A stretch of DNA of 13,951 nt from an uncultured Oscillospiraceae bacterium (GTDB taxonomy: Bacteria; Bacillota; Clostridia; Oscillospirales; Oscillospiraceae). The notes under the pieces were generated by a model that saw only the letters and a program-made list of their open reading frames with translations, was not told the origin of the DNA and did no database searches. Of this stretch, positions 1-6,939 are shown one piece after another. The position numbers and the translations under genes were made by a program. Each line of letters begins with the position of its first letter. Positions within the stretch are counted from its first letter, which is position 1. Location of the stretch: NCBI GenBank assembly GCA_905205085.1, contig CAJLCG010000060.1, positions 1 to 13,951 of the forward strand, given 5' to 3'.

Positions 1-858
1 AAAGCGGCCGGTAATATGCTCTGTACCAATACAGTTGATAAATGCCTTGGGGTCGGCCTGATGGACCATGCGGGTCATTTTCCGCACCTCGCCCACATAG
101 ACCACCGTGTAGATCAGAACACAGCGCTCGCCGTTATAAAGCCCCACACCCTCCACCAAGGTTGCGGTATGGTGCAGGTCCTGGATCTGAGCACACACGC
201 CGCCAGCGCTTTCCCGTCCGGTGACGATGAGCACCGTAACCTGGGTGCTGTCCGGGTCCATGACGCGTACGACCTGGGTAGAGGCAAACTGGAAGATAAT
301 GGAGTAAAGGGCGGAATCCCAGCCAAACAGGGCTCCCGCAATGATCAGCATGACCACATTGCCCGCCAAAATGTAGTTCCAGGTACTCACATTCCACCGC
401 TCCATCAGCGGAATGGCAATGAAGTCGGTGCCGCCGCTGGTAATGCGGACATAGAGGCAAATACCAATGGATACGCCGTTAATGAGTCCGCCGAACACTG
501 CCACCAGCAGAGGGTCCTCCGTAATGGGGAAGGAGGGCACCAAGTCGGTAAAAATACTGGTAAGTACAATGACAAAGCAGGACCAAAGAGTGAATCGCTT
601 GCCCACATACTTCAGACAGAACAGGGCAGGCAGGGCATTGATGGCAATATTAATGGGGCCAAAGGGCAGTTCTACCCCGGCAAATTCCCAGGCACATCGC
701 ATGATCAGGCGGGTCAGTCCGGTAAATCCTCCGGGAAACAGATCGCCCGCCTGGACAAAGCTGTTGAGGTTAATTGCTACGATCAGTGCAGAAATGGTGG
801 AAATGATCAGTCGGGCAACCACCGATTCTGCCAGATCCCGCTTTTTTCCCTGATTCAC
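1..858 (-). CDS. YitT-family membrane protein (DUF161 + DUF2179), 3' end cut by window edge
   Basis: The minus-strand frame is open from a GTG at 858 to the window edge (286 codons, no stop seen). The start is supported by GAGG seven bases upstream and lies 13 bases after the pgsA stop. Residues about 13-200 hold several hydrophobic segments and the family motifs PGGFTGL (42-48) and SGGTD (141-145). Residues about 220-286 form a soluble C-terminal domain resembling DUF2179 (GLYNGERCVLIYTV, then DPKAFI), ending in ITGRF. Family members usually stop shortly after this point, so only a few residues are probably missing. The family is a set of multi-pass inner-membrane proteins of uncertain substrate; the C-terminal domain is thought to be regulatory. 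The family call is firm and the function is unknown. It is probably the last or a late gene of the recA-pgsA operon. Confidence 0.85.
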   Translation of the reverse strand, partial: MNQGKKRDLAESVVARLIISTISALIVAINLNSFVQAGDLFPGGFTGLTRLIMRCAWEFAGVELPFGPINIAINALPALFCLKYVGKRFTLWSCFVIVLTSIFTDLVPSFPITEDPLLVAVFGGLINGVSIGICLYVRITSGGTDFIAIPLMERWNVSTWNYILAGNVVMLIIAGALFGWDSALYSIIFQFASTQVVRVMDPDSTQVTVLIVTGRESAGGVCAQIQDLHHTATLVEGVGLYNGERCVLIYTVVYVGEVRKMTRMVHQADPKAFINCIGTEHITGRF

Positions 859-871
859 GCAGACACCTCGT

Positions 872-1399
872 TTACTTTACCTCAGACAGAACGTCCAGGT
901 TCTTCATGAAGTACTCCACGCCAGACCAGATGGTGGTCAGCACGATCACTGCCACGCAGATGGCGCTGAGCTCCACAAACCGGGGCACCAGCAGCATCAG
1001 GCAGATACACACCATGGTGGAGGCGGTCTTTACCTTGCCCGACCATCCAGCAGCAATGACCCGACCCTTGTCAGCGGCCACCATTCGCAGGCCGGAAACG
1101 GCAAACTCCCGGATAATGACCACCAGCAGGGCCCAGCCGGGCATCTGGCCGATCTCTACAAACCACAGCATGGCGGCCGTCACCAGGCACTTATCCGCCA
1201 GGGGGTCCATAAACTTGCCGAAGTCGGTGGTCTGGTTGTAGTGCCGGGCGATATACCCGTCCAGGGTGTCGGTGAGACTGGCCACGATAAAAATAGCCAG
1301 TGCCCAGTAGTTGGCCCCCGGCACCTGCAGGTAAAGCACCAGCAAAAACAGGGGGATCATAACCACCCGAGCCAGGGTCAGCTTATTTGCGGTATTCAT
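872..1399 (-). CDS. pgsA: CDP-diacylglycerol--glycerol-3-phosphate 3-phosphatidyltransferase
   Basis: A 175-residue integral membrane enzyme that makes phosphatidylglycerol phosphate from CDP-diacylglycerol and glycerol 3-phosphate, the committed step to phosphatidylglycerol. The CDP-alcohol phosphatidyltransferase signature is complete: D44, D47-G48, A51-R52, G61, D65 and D69 (DTLDGYIAR ... GKFMDPLAD). The N-terminus MNTANKLTLARVVMIP matches the usual PgsA start, and length and hydrophobic profile fit the family. The start is ATG. The nearest good ribosome binding site (AGGAG) is about 12 bases upstream, longer than usual, so initiation may depend partly on coupling to rimO, which ends 28 bases before. 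The rimO-pgsA neighbourhood is common in Firmicutes. The yitT-like gene follows after 13 bases. Confidence 0.95.
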   Translation of the reverse strand: MNTANKLTLARVVMIPLFLLVLYLQVPGANYWALAIFIVASLTDTLDGYIARHYNQTTDFGKFMDPLADKCLVTAAMLWFVEIGQMPGWALLVVIIREFAVSGLRMVAADKGRVIAAGWSGKVKTASTMVCICLMLLVPRFVELSAICVAVIVLTTIWSGVEYFMKNLDVLSEVK

Positions 1400-1427
1400 G
1401 AGAATATTCAGCTCCTCTTACTCTTCC

Positions 1428-2753
1428 TTACTCTTCGATCTCGCCGGTCAGGTCGCCGTCGGACACGCCGGTGATGCGCACAGGGACAAACTCGCCGGCC
1501 GGCACCAGCCCCGCGGCAGTAAAGTACACATGGCCGTCAATCTCCACCGAGTCGGCATAGGTCCGGCCCACAAAGCACCCCGCCTGGCTGTCAAAGCCCT
1601 CGCAGAGCACCTCCATCCCCGTGCCCAGCCGCTCCTCGTTGTACTCGTCCATAATCCGAGACTGGAGATCCACCACCAGCTCTACTCGGCGGGCCGCCAC
1701 CTCGGGGTCCACCTGGTTTTCCATCTTCTCCGCCAGGGTGCCCTCCTCGGGGGAGAACTGGAACACACCGGCCCGCTGGAGCTTCTGTTCCTTGAGGAAC
1801 GCACACAGCTCCTCAAACTCTTCCTCGCCCTCGCCGGGCAAGCCGCAGATGAGGGAGGTGCGGATCACCACGTCGGGGATGGCTTTCCGCAGGCGGGCAA
1901 ACAGCTCTTCCAGCTCTGCCTTGGTATTGCGGCGGCGCATGGCCTTCAAAATAGCGTCGTTGCAGTGCTGGATGGGAATGTCCAGATAGTGGACGATCTT
2001 CTTCTCCTTGGCAATGACCTCCACCAGCTCATCGGTAATGGCCTCGGGGTAGAGATAGTGCAGACGAATCCAGTGGAAGGGCAGCTTACACAGCTCTCGG
2101 AGCAGGCCCGCCAGCGTGGTGCCGTCCCCCAGGTCGGTGCCGTAGCGGGTAATGTCCTGAGCGATGACAATCAGCTCCTTCACCCCGGAGTCGGCCAGAG
2201 ACTTGGCCTCCTCCAGCAGGTGGTCCATGGTGCGGCTGCGGTAGCGTCCACGGAGCTTGGGGATGATGCAGAAGGCGCAGCCGTTGCTGCACCCCTCGGC
2301 AATCTTCAGGTAGGCCGTATAGGGCGGGGTGGTGACGATCCGCTCCCCGTCGTCGTAGGCCCGGTCAATGCGCTCGAAGTGCTCCGGCCGCTCCCCGGCC
2401 ATCAGCTCCTCCACCGCAGTGACCACATCGGTATAGCTGCCGGTGCCCAGCATACCGTCCACCTCAGGCAGCTCTTTCCGGATATCGTCGGGGTAGCGCT
2501 GGGTGAGGCATCCGGCCACCAGCAGTTTTTTCAGCTTGCCCGCCTGCTTGAGCTGGGCCAGCTCCAGAATGTTCTCGATGGCCTCGCTCTTGGCCGACTC
2601 AATAAATCCGCAGGTGTTCAGCACCGCCACGTCGGCCCCCTCGGGCTCTCCAGTGACGGTGTGGCCCGCCTTGCGGCACAGGGCCATCATCTGCTCGGTA
2701 TTCACCAGATTTTTGGCGCAGCCCAGGGAGACAAAAGCAATTTTATAAGGCAT
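1428..2753 (-). CDS. rimO: Ribosomal protein S12 methylthiotransferase RimO
   Basis: A 441-residue radical-SAM methylthiotransferase that adds a methylthio group to a conserved aspartate of ribosomal protein S12. The N-terminal UPF0004 domain holds the auxiliary-cluster cysteines C12 (SLGCAKNL), C48 (NTCGF) and C82 (AGCLTQRY). The radical-SAM motif CxxxCxxC is C155, C159, C162 (GCSNGCAFC), followed by IPKLRGRYRSR. A TRAM-like domain forms the C-terminus. SLGCAKNLVNTE and the overall pattern favour RimO over MiaB. Two adjacent ATGs occur at 2756 and 2753; I chose 2753 because it is seven bases from AGGAG (2761-2765), against four for the other. The frame stays open to 2972, but that extension overlaps recX and lacks family similarity. 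It lies 26 bases after recX, so it is very likely co-transcribed. S12 (rpsL) itself is not in this window. Confidence 0.95.
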   Translation of the reverse strand: MPYKIAFVSLGCAKNLVNTEQMMALCRKAGHTVTGEPEGADVAVLNTCGFIESAKSEAIENILELAQLKQAGKLKKLLVAGCLTQRYPDDIRKELPEVDGMLGTGSYTDVVTAVEELMAGERPEHFERIDRAYDDGERIVTTPPYTAYLKIAEGCSNGCAFCIIPKLRGRYRSRTMDHLLEEAKSLADSGVKELIVIAQDITRYGTDLGDGTTLAGLLRELCKLPFHWIRLHYLYPEAITDELVEVIAKEKKIVHYLDIPIQHCNDAILKAMRRRNTKAELEELFARLRKAIPDVVIRTSLICGLPGEGEEEFEELCAFLKEQKLQRAGVFQFSPEEGTLAEKMENQVDPEVAARRVELVVDLQSRIMDEYNEERLGTGMEVLCEGFDSQAGCFVGRTYADSVEIDGHVYFTAAGLVPAGEFVPVRITGVSDGDLTGEIEE

Positions 2754-2779
2754 CATATCGCTCCTAATCTCGTTGTTTT

Positions 2780-3397
2780 TTAATCCAAATCGTCCCGGCT
2801 GTACCGGTCCAGGACCGGCCGGATCTCCTGCCACTGGTAGCCTCGGCGCAGCAGAGCATCGGAGACACGCTTGAGCTCCCGGCGGTCCACTTCTTTCCCG
2901 GCAAGCTTCTTGGCCACAAAGGCCTCGATGGCGTTTGTGGGGTCCTGCGCCTCCTCCAGAGCCTGCTCCCAAAGCTCCCGTGGAACCCCCCGTCGGTAGA
3001 GCTCGTCCTGGAGCTTCCGCACGCCGTAACCCCTACCGGAGTAGTGGCGTACCACGGTGGCAGCATACCGCTCATCATCCAGCAGCCCCAGCTCCTCCAG
3101 CCGGTCACAGATCTGGGCGGACTCCTCCTCAGAGGCCTCCCAGCTCTCCAGCTTGCGCTCCAGCTCCCGGCGGGAGATGGGCTTGGAGGCCGCCAGGTTC
3201 AGGGCTTTCTCCTTCAAGCCGCTCTTCCGGGCGGCCTGGTTGATAGCCTGGAGTTCCTCCTCCAGAAGTTCCTTCCCAGTATACAAGGAGAAATTCAGCA
3301 CCTCATTTTCGCCCACTCGCAGCAGGGTGCCGTCCTCCAGCTGGACCAGCCAGCGTCCCTGCACACGTTGGGAGGGCTTGAGCTGTACGATCTTCAC
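2780..3397 (-). CDS. recX: Regulatory protein RecX
   Basis: A 205-residue cytoplasmic modulator of RecA. In known systems RecX binds the RecA filament and restrains its recombinase and coprotease activities. The family pattern is visible: an N-terminal region, then helical three-helix repeats with SRRELERKL (about 95-103) and a GLLDDERYAATVVR segment (about 128-141), followed by a GYGVRKLQDELYRRGVP repeat and a final YQWQEIRPVLDRY. It starts with GTG directly abutting the recA stop (TAA then GTG), with GAGGA four bases upstream inside the recA end. This implies translational coupling and tight stoichiometric control by recA expression. Length is slightly above that of Proteobacterial RecX and normal for Firmicutes. 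Confidence 0.93.
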   Translation of the reverse strand: MKIVQLKPSQRVQGRWLVQLEDGTLLRVGENEVLNFSLYTGKELLEEELQAINQAARKSGLKEKALNLAASKPISRRELERKLESWEASEEESAQICDRLEELGLLDDERYAATVVRHYSGRGYGVRKLQDELYRRGVPRELWEQALEEAQDPTNAIEAFVAKKLAGKEVDRRELKRVSDALLRRGYQWQEIRPVLDRYSRDDLD

Positions 3398-4507
3398 TTA
3401 GTCCTCGCCGTCCTGGAAGTCGTCGGCGGAGATATCCACCGCCCGGCCCGCAGCCCGGGCGGCCGCCTGGCCCTGCTTGGACAAGAGCTTAAAGGAATTG
3501 GCGCGGATCTTGGCCTCCAGCTCGTCGGCCAGGTCGGGGTTATCCCGGAGATACTGCTTGGCGGCGTCCCGGCCCTGGCCCAGACGCAGCTCACCCATGG
3601 CAAACCAGGAGCCGCTCTTCTGCACCAGATCCAGCTTCACGCCCAGGTCGATGAGCTCGCCCACCTTGGAGATACCCTCGCCGTACATGATGTCAAACTC
3701 TGCCTCCCGGAAGGGGGGAGCCACCTTGTTTTTCACGATCTTGGCCCGGGTGCGGTTGCCGATGATCTCGGAGCCGCTCTTCAAGGCCTCAATGCGCCGC
3801 ACGTCGATACGCACGGAGGAGTAGAACTTCAACGCCCGGCCGCCGGTGGTAACCTCGGGGTTGCCGTAGACCACGCCCACCTTTTCACGCAGCTGGTTGA
3901 TGAAGATAACGATACAGTTGGTCTTGGCGATGGAGCCGGCCAGCTTGCGCAGGGCCTGGCTCATCAGGCGGGCCAGCAGACCCACGTGGCTGTCGCCCAT
4001 GTCGCCCTCGATCTCGGCACGAGGGGTCAGAGCGGCCACCGAGTCCACAACCACCACATCGATGGCGCCGGAGCGCACCAGAGCCTCACAGATCTCCAGC
4101 CCCTGCTCGCCGGTGTCGGGCTGAGCGATCAGCATGGAGTCAATGTCCACCCCCAGGGCCCGGGCGTAGGTGGGGTCCAGGGCGTGCTCGGCGTCGATGA
4201 AGGCCACCTCACCGCCCCGCTTCTGGGCCTCAGCTACCACATGGAGGGCCAGGGTGGTCTTACCGGAAGATTCCGGGCCATAGATCTCAATAATGCGGCC
4301 CCGGGGCATACCGCCGATGCCCAGAGCCAAATCCAGGGACAGAGAACCGGTGGGGATGGCCTCCACCATCACGTCCACATTCTCTCCCAGGCGCATGATG
4401 GAGCCCTTGCCGTAGGCCCGCTCGATCTGGGCCATGGCAGTCTCCAGCGCTTTCTTCTTATCCGAGGCGGGAGCGGCGCTCTCCACCACAGGCTTTTTGG
4501 TTGCCAT
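3398..4507 (-). CDS. recA: Recombinase RecA
   Basis: A 369-residue DNA-dependent ATPase that pairs homologous strands and, as a filament on single-stranded DNA, promotes LexA self-cleavage. Walker A is GPESSGKTT at residues 77-85. Walker B-like [10 protein letters not shown] and the loop segments around [12 protein letters not shown] follow, then the [11 protein letters not shown] motif and the ALKFYSSVR region. The acidic tail ([10 protein letters not shown]) is typical. The ATG start has GGAG ten bases upstream and gives the normal N-terminus ending in [20 protein letters not shown]. It is followed without a gap by recX and preceded by prmC (66-base gap). No LexA-type box is visible in that gap; the only candidate is a near-match far upstream, at 6940-6953. 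Confidence 0.98.
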   Translation of the reverse strand: MATKKPVVESAAPASDKKKALETAMAQIERAYGKGSIMRLGENVDVMVEAIPTGSLSLDLALGIGGMPRGRIIEIYGPESSGKTTLALHVVAEAQKRGGEVAFIDAEHALDPTYARALGVDIDSMLIAQPDTGEQGLEICEALVRSGAIDVVVVDSVAALTPRAEIEGDMGDSHVGLLARLMSQALRKLAGSIAKTNCIVIFINQLREKVGVVYGNPEVTTGGRALKFYSSVRIDVRRIEALKSGSEIIGNRTRAKIVKNKVAPPFREAEFDIMYGEGISKVGELIDLGVKLDLVQKSGSWFAMGELRLGQGRDAAKQYLRDNPDLADELEAKIRANSFKLLSKQGQAAARAAGRAVDISADDFQDGED

Positions 4508-4533
4508 ATTGCAATTACTCCTTTTCTTTCCTC

Positions 4534-4573
4534 GGCGGCCGGGCCGCCCAGCTATCCCGCGCTTGGCGCAGGG
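4534..4573 (-). other. Two GC-rich hairpins between prmC and recA
   Basis: Immediately after the prmC stop, 4573-4556 can fold as CCC-T-GCGC, loop CAA, GCGC-GGG (one bulged T). Then 4548-4534 is a perfect inverted repeat of GGCGGCC and GGCCGCC around one central base. No T-run follows either, so they are not classical terminators. The second ends about ten bases before the purine-rich stretch that carries the recA ribosome binding site, so it could affect mRNA processing, stability or pausing. This is structure seen by eye; the role is inferred. Confidence 0.4.
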
Positions 4574-5437
4574 TTATCCGTTGATGGTTCCCTCCACCAC
4601 ACGCCAGATGCCCTGGGTGTCGGCGGTGGTCTGAATCTGCTCAAATCCGTTCTGGGCCAGGATGTTTTCCACATCGGGAGCTTGGCCGATCCCCACTTCA
4701 AAAATTAGCGTACCACCCAGCCGAATGGCATTTTTCCATTTGGCGGCGATAAAGCGGTAGAAGTCCAGGCCGTCCTCACCGCCGTCCAGGGCCATGTGGG
4801 GCTCGTAGTCCTTCACGCTGTGGTCCAGACCTTCGATATCTCCGGTGGGGATGTAGGGGGGATTGCACACGATCACGTCAAAATCCCACAGGGAAGAGGC
4901 GGGAGGCTCCATGGCGTTCACCGACAGGCAGGTCACCCGGGCGTTGAGCTCATTGCGGCGCACATTCTGCTTGCACACCCGCAGGGCGCCCTCCGACAGC
5001 TCGCCCAGTACCACCCGGCAGTCCGGGGCGTTGGCAGCAATGGCCAGACCTACACAGCCGCTTCCGGCGCACAGGTCCAGCACCCGGGCACCCTCGCCCG
5101 CCGCTCTTGCCCGCAGGATGCCCCGCTCAGCCAGCACCTCGGTATCGATGCGGGGGATGAGCACGTCGCTGGAGATATCCAGGGGCAAGCCGTAGAATTC
5201 CCACTCCCCTACGATATAGGCCACCGGCTCTCCTGCCAGGCGGCGCTGCACCAGTTCCTCTACCCGGCGCTCCATCTCTCCAGAGACATACAGGGACATG
5301 TCCCGGTAGAACTGCTCCCGGCTCTTGTCGGCCGCATAGCAGATGAGCTCCCGGGCCTCCAGCTGTCCTGACTCAATGCCCGCCTTCCGCAGGCGTGCCC
5401 GAGTGTCCAGGAATAAATTGTTATAGGTGGTAGCCAT
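4574..5437 (-). CDS. prmC: Peptide chain release factor glutamine methyltransferase PrmC
   Basis: A 287-residue SAM-dependent methyltransferase that N5-methylates the glutamine of the GGQ motif of release factors RF1 and RF2. An N-terminal helical substrate-binding domain (about 1-75) is followed by the GEWEFYGL segment (77-84) and LIPR (93-96). The SAM-binding loop DLCAGSGCVGLAIA is at 121-134, and the catalytic NPPY at 192-195 stacks against the glutamine. The ATG start is preceded by GGAAGG at seven bases. In many Firmicutes prmC sits beside prfA; here it lies between a DUF1385 gene (upstream, separated by a repeat array) and recA. The link to DUF1385 is widely conserved. Its release-factor substrates are not encoded here. 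Confidence 0.95.
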   Translation of the reverse strand: MATTYNNLFLDTRARLRKAGIESGQLEARELICYAADKSREQFYRDMSLYVSGEMERRVEELVQRRLAGEPVAYIVGEWEFYGLPLDISSDVLIPRIDTEVLAERGILRARAAGEGARVLDLCAGSGCVGLAIAANAPDCRVVLGELSEGALRVCKQNVRRNELNARVTCLSVNAMEPPASSLWDFDVIVCNPPYIPTGDIEGLDHSVKDYEPHMALDGGEDGLDFYRFIAAKWKNAIRLGGTLIFEVGIGQAPDVENILAQNGFEQIQTTADTQGIWRVVEGTING

Positions 5438-5467
5438 TGCCTCACCTTCCGTCTTTTTTCTATACTG

Positions 5468-5508
5468 AGAGGAATATATCCTCTATGCTTTCTGTTTTGG
5501 AATCGGAT
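5468..5508 (-). promoter_or_regulatory. Possible promoter of prmC with an inverted repeat over the -10
   Basis: On the minus strand TTCCAA and TATATT are separated by 18 bases. The TATATT falls within an inverted repeat, AGAGGA-(5)-TCCTCT on the plus strand at 5468-5484. The -35 is a poor match, so the promoter call is weak. If real, it would let prmC-recA be expressed independently of DUF1385, downstream of the repeat array. Confidence 0.3.
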
Positions 5509-5528
5509 TTCTGCGTTGAAGCAGAGTT

Positions 5529-5570
5529 CGCGCTTCCCATTGTCACGCTGCGGATTGGGCGACGCACGCC
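5529..5570 (-). repeat. Truncated repeat unit (core only), array A
   Basis: The 31-base core at 5530-5560 matches the four other cores of the window: GCGCTT, seven variable bases, TCACGCTGCG, three variable bases, TGGGC (plus-strand reading). The rest of a unit is missing and the next core starts 45 bases later. It is the prmC-proximal end of array A. It lies in the transcribed leader of prmC if transcription comes from DUF1385. Confidence 0.7.
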
Positions 5571-5710
5571 TTAAGCGCTTCGTCCTGTCACGCTGCGCTT
5601 TGGGCCCATAGCCGGGTCGCTTTCGCTGCGTCTCGGGCAAAAACCAGTCCCGCTGCGCGGGCCTTGGGTTTTCACCCTCGCTGCGCTCCAAGCTCCCCTA
5701 TGGGCCTAAG
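5571..5710 (-). repeat. Type II repeat unit, array A
   Basis: A unit of about 140 bases with its core at 5575-5605, extended by GCCGGGTCG as in the other full units. It carries a central 33-base hairpin at 5640-5672 and the shared distal block CTCCCCTATGGGCCT. It corresponds to the unit at 8589-8740: same borders, same hairpin offset (about 70 bases), but clearly diverged inside. It contains no credible coding frame. Confidence 0.7.
5640..5672 (-). terminator. Terminator-like hairpin inside type II unit, array A
   Basis: Read on the minus strand, an outer arm AAAACC/GGTTTT encloses an inner stem CCCGC, loop GCA, GCGGG, and the 3' arm runs into five T's. It sits downstream of DUF1385 and upstream of prmC, so it could end or attenuate read-through from DUF1385. 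The internal loop between the two stems weakens the call. Confidence 0.4.
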
Positions 5711-5865
5711 CTCCGCGCTTCGCGCTGTCACGCTGCGGGCTGGGCGCATGGCCGGGTCGACAACTCCTCCGACTCCGGGCAGACCCGGCTCAGCCTCTGG
5801 CTGCCCCTGGGCTCTGCCCATCCGCTCCGGAGTCTGTCGCCCCTATGCGCCTGCCCTCCGCGCTT
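5711..5865 (-). repeat. Type I repeat unit, array A (about 94% identical to 8444-8598)
   Basis: A 155-base block bounded at both ends by CTCCGCGCTT (5711-5720 and 5856-5865). It aligns without gaps to 8444-8598 with nine differences counted by eye, four of them clustered in the variable part of the core and the other five all transitions. It holds three consecutive small hairpins: 5775-5788 (CCGGG, CAGA loop), 5791-5803 (CAGCC, TCT loop) and 5808-5820 (TGGGC, TCT loop), then the palindrome CTCCGGAG. Its end is four bases from the stop codon of the DUF1385 gene, so it begins the 3' untranslated region of that gene. Confidence 0.85.
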
Positions 5866-5869
5866 CTCC

Positions 5870-6856
5870 TTACCACGCGTCCTCGCCCTTATTCTCCGGC
5901 AGCACCAGCTCCAGGGCCTTAATGCCCACCTCAATCATGGAGTCATCCGGCTCAAAGGTGGTAAAATTCTGAAGCCACAGGCCGGGGGCCACCAAAATCC
6001 GGGTAATCGGCCCGTCGTGCCGTCCCGCCCAGCGGTTAAATTCGTAGCTGATGCCCACAATCAAGGGCAGCATAGCCAGATGGGCCAGAAAGCGCCACAC
6101 AACGTGGTGGATCGGCCAGATAGCAAAGATCACCGTGGACACCAGGATGGAGATAGCAATTACCATAAACAAAAAGCTGGTGCCGCAGCGGGGATGGTGC
6201 CGTGGCTGCTTGCGCACATTTTCCACCGTCAGAGGCAGCCCGGCCTCATAGCAGAAGATAGTCTTGTGCTCTGCGCCATGATACTGGAATACCCGGTGGA
6301 TATCCTTCATATGGGAGCAAAGTGCCAGATATCCAATAAAAATGATAATTTTCAGCAAGCTTTCTGCCACATTGCGCACCAACATAGAGTCGGTAAACAG
6401 GGTCACCGCAGTGCCCAGCAGGGTGGGCAAAAGGAAAAACAGGCCGATGGACATGCCGATGCCCAGCACCACCGCCACCATAATAAAGAAAGATGCTGCC
6501 TTCTCACTGCCCAGCTTTTTTTCCAGCCAAAGCTCAAACTTGGAAGGCTCCTCCTCCTGTGCATCCTCGTCCTCGGGATAAAACTCGGCGGAATACATCA
6601 GCGCCTTTACGCCCTCCACCATGGAGGCCAAAAAGGTCACCACGCCCCGCACAAGAGGCAGCCCCAGCAGGGGGTACTTGTCCTTAATGAATTTCAGTTC
6701 GCTCTCCCGAATGGCCATCTGGCCATCCGGCTGGCGCACCACAATGGCCTGCTTTTTCGGCCCGCGCATCATGATGCCCTCGATCAGCGCCTGGCCGCCG
6801 CACATGGTCTTAAAACCGCCCTTCGGGCAGGCGCAGTTTTTTTGCTCTGTTGACAT
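5870..6856 (-). CDS. DUF1385 family integral membrane protein (YqhQ-like)
   Basis: A 328-residue membrane protein of a widespread, poorly characterised Firmicutes family whose gene usually sits next to prmC, as here. Seen in the sequence: a Cys-containing N-terminus (C8, C10, C19) leading into the family signature GGQALIEGIMMRGP (20-33); four hydrophobic segments at about 122-144, 165-181, 226-248 and 252-272; QYHGAEHKT (191-199) and HPRCGTSFL (221-229), which are His/Cys-rich and look like a metal- or redox-active site; and a negatively charged cytosolic stretch at 94-104. The start is ATG with AAAGGAG about 11 bases upstream, downstream of a good promoter. The stop codon is followed directly by repeat array A. 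The function is unknown; the metal site is an inference from residue pattern only. Confidence 0.9.
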   Translation of the reverse strand: MSTEQKNCACPKGGFKTMCGGQALIEGIMMRGPKKQAIVVRQPDGQMAIRESELKFIKDKYPLLGLPLVRGVVTFLASMVEGVKALMYSAEFYPEDEDAQEEEPSKFELWLEKKLGSEKAASFFIMVAVVLGIGMSIGLFFLLPTLLGTAVTLFTDSMLVRNVAESLLKIIIFIGYLALCSHMKDIHRVFQYHGAEHKTIFCYEAGLPLTVENVRKQPRHHPRCGTSFLFMVIAISILVSTVIFAIWPIHHVVWRFLAHLAMLPLIVGISYEFNRWAGRHDGPITRILVAPGLWLQNFTTFEPDDSMIEVGIKALELVLPENKGEDAW

Positions 6857-6901
6857 GAATCTTGTTACTCCTTTTTTCCAGGGACAGGCAGACCCACAGG
6901 T

Positions 6902-6930
6902 ATTCTATCAAGTTCCCATGGGAATTGCAA
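6902..6930 (-). promoter_or_regulatory. Strong promoter of the DUF1385-prmC-recA block with a palindromic spacer
   Basis: On the minus strand TTGCAA (6930-6925) is followed by 17 bases and TAGAAT (6907-6902). The first 12 spacer bases are the perfect palindrome TTCCCATGGGAA. The same -35 and spacing occur in the tRNA-Leu promoter at the right end of the window. The promoter begins 15 bases after the stop of the upstream kinase, and transcription would start about 38 bases before the DUF1385 ATG. A repressor bound to the palindrome would block RNA polymerase; that part is inferred. Confidence 0.75.
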
Positions 6931-6939
6931 CCGAAAATT

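Noticed and set aside
16..909. Long plus-strand open frame of 297 codons
   Set aside because: It is antisense to the yitT-like gene, its product is rich in His, Gln, Asn and Gly with no family resemblance, and the minus frame has clear membrane-protein motifs.
1398..2783. Plus-strand open frame of 461 codons
   Set aside because: Antisense shadow of rimO caused by GC-biased codon use; no recognisable domain.
2754..2972. N-terminal extension of rimO to 2972
   Set aside because: It overlaps recX, is Gly/Pro/Arg-rich, and the family start with a good ribosome binding site is at 2753.
4508..4573. LexA box directly upstream of recA
   Set aside because: No GAAC-N4-GTTC-like sequence occurs in this gap; the only good near-match is at 6940-6953.
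3044..4708. Plus-strand open frame of 554 codons
   Set aside because: Antisense to recX and recA, which are unmistakable; its product is low-complexity and rich in His, Gly and Leu.
5529..5869. CRISPR array
   Set aside because: The 31-base cores resemble CRISPR repeats in length, but spacing is 45 and 140 bases, the between-core sequence is itself repeated, and no cas gene is present.
5664..5972. Small frame in the repeat, with a similar frame at 8427-9086 sharing the peptide GRPGSASG
   Set aside because: The shared peptide only reflects the DNA repeat. Substitutions between copies change amino acids (S to L, P to S), the frames run into antisense of real genes, and no ribosome binding site is seen.
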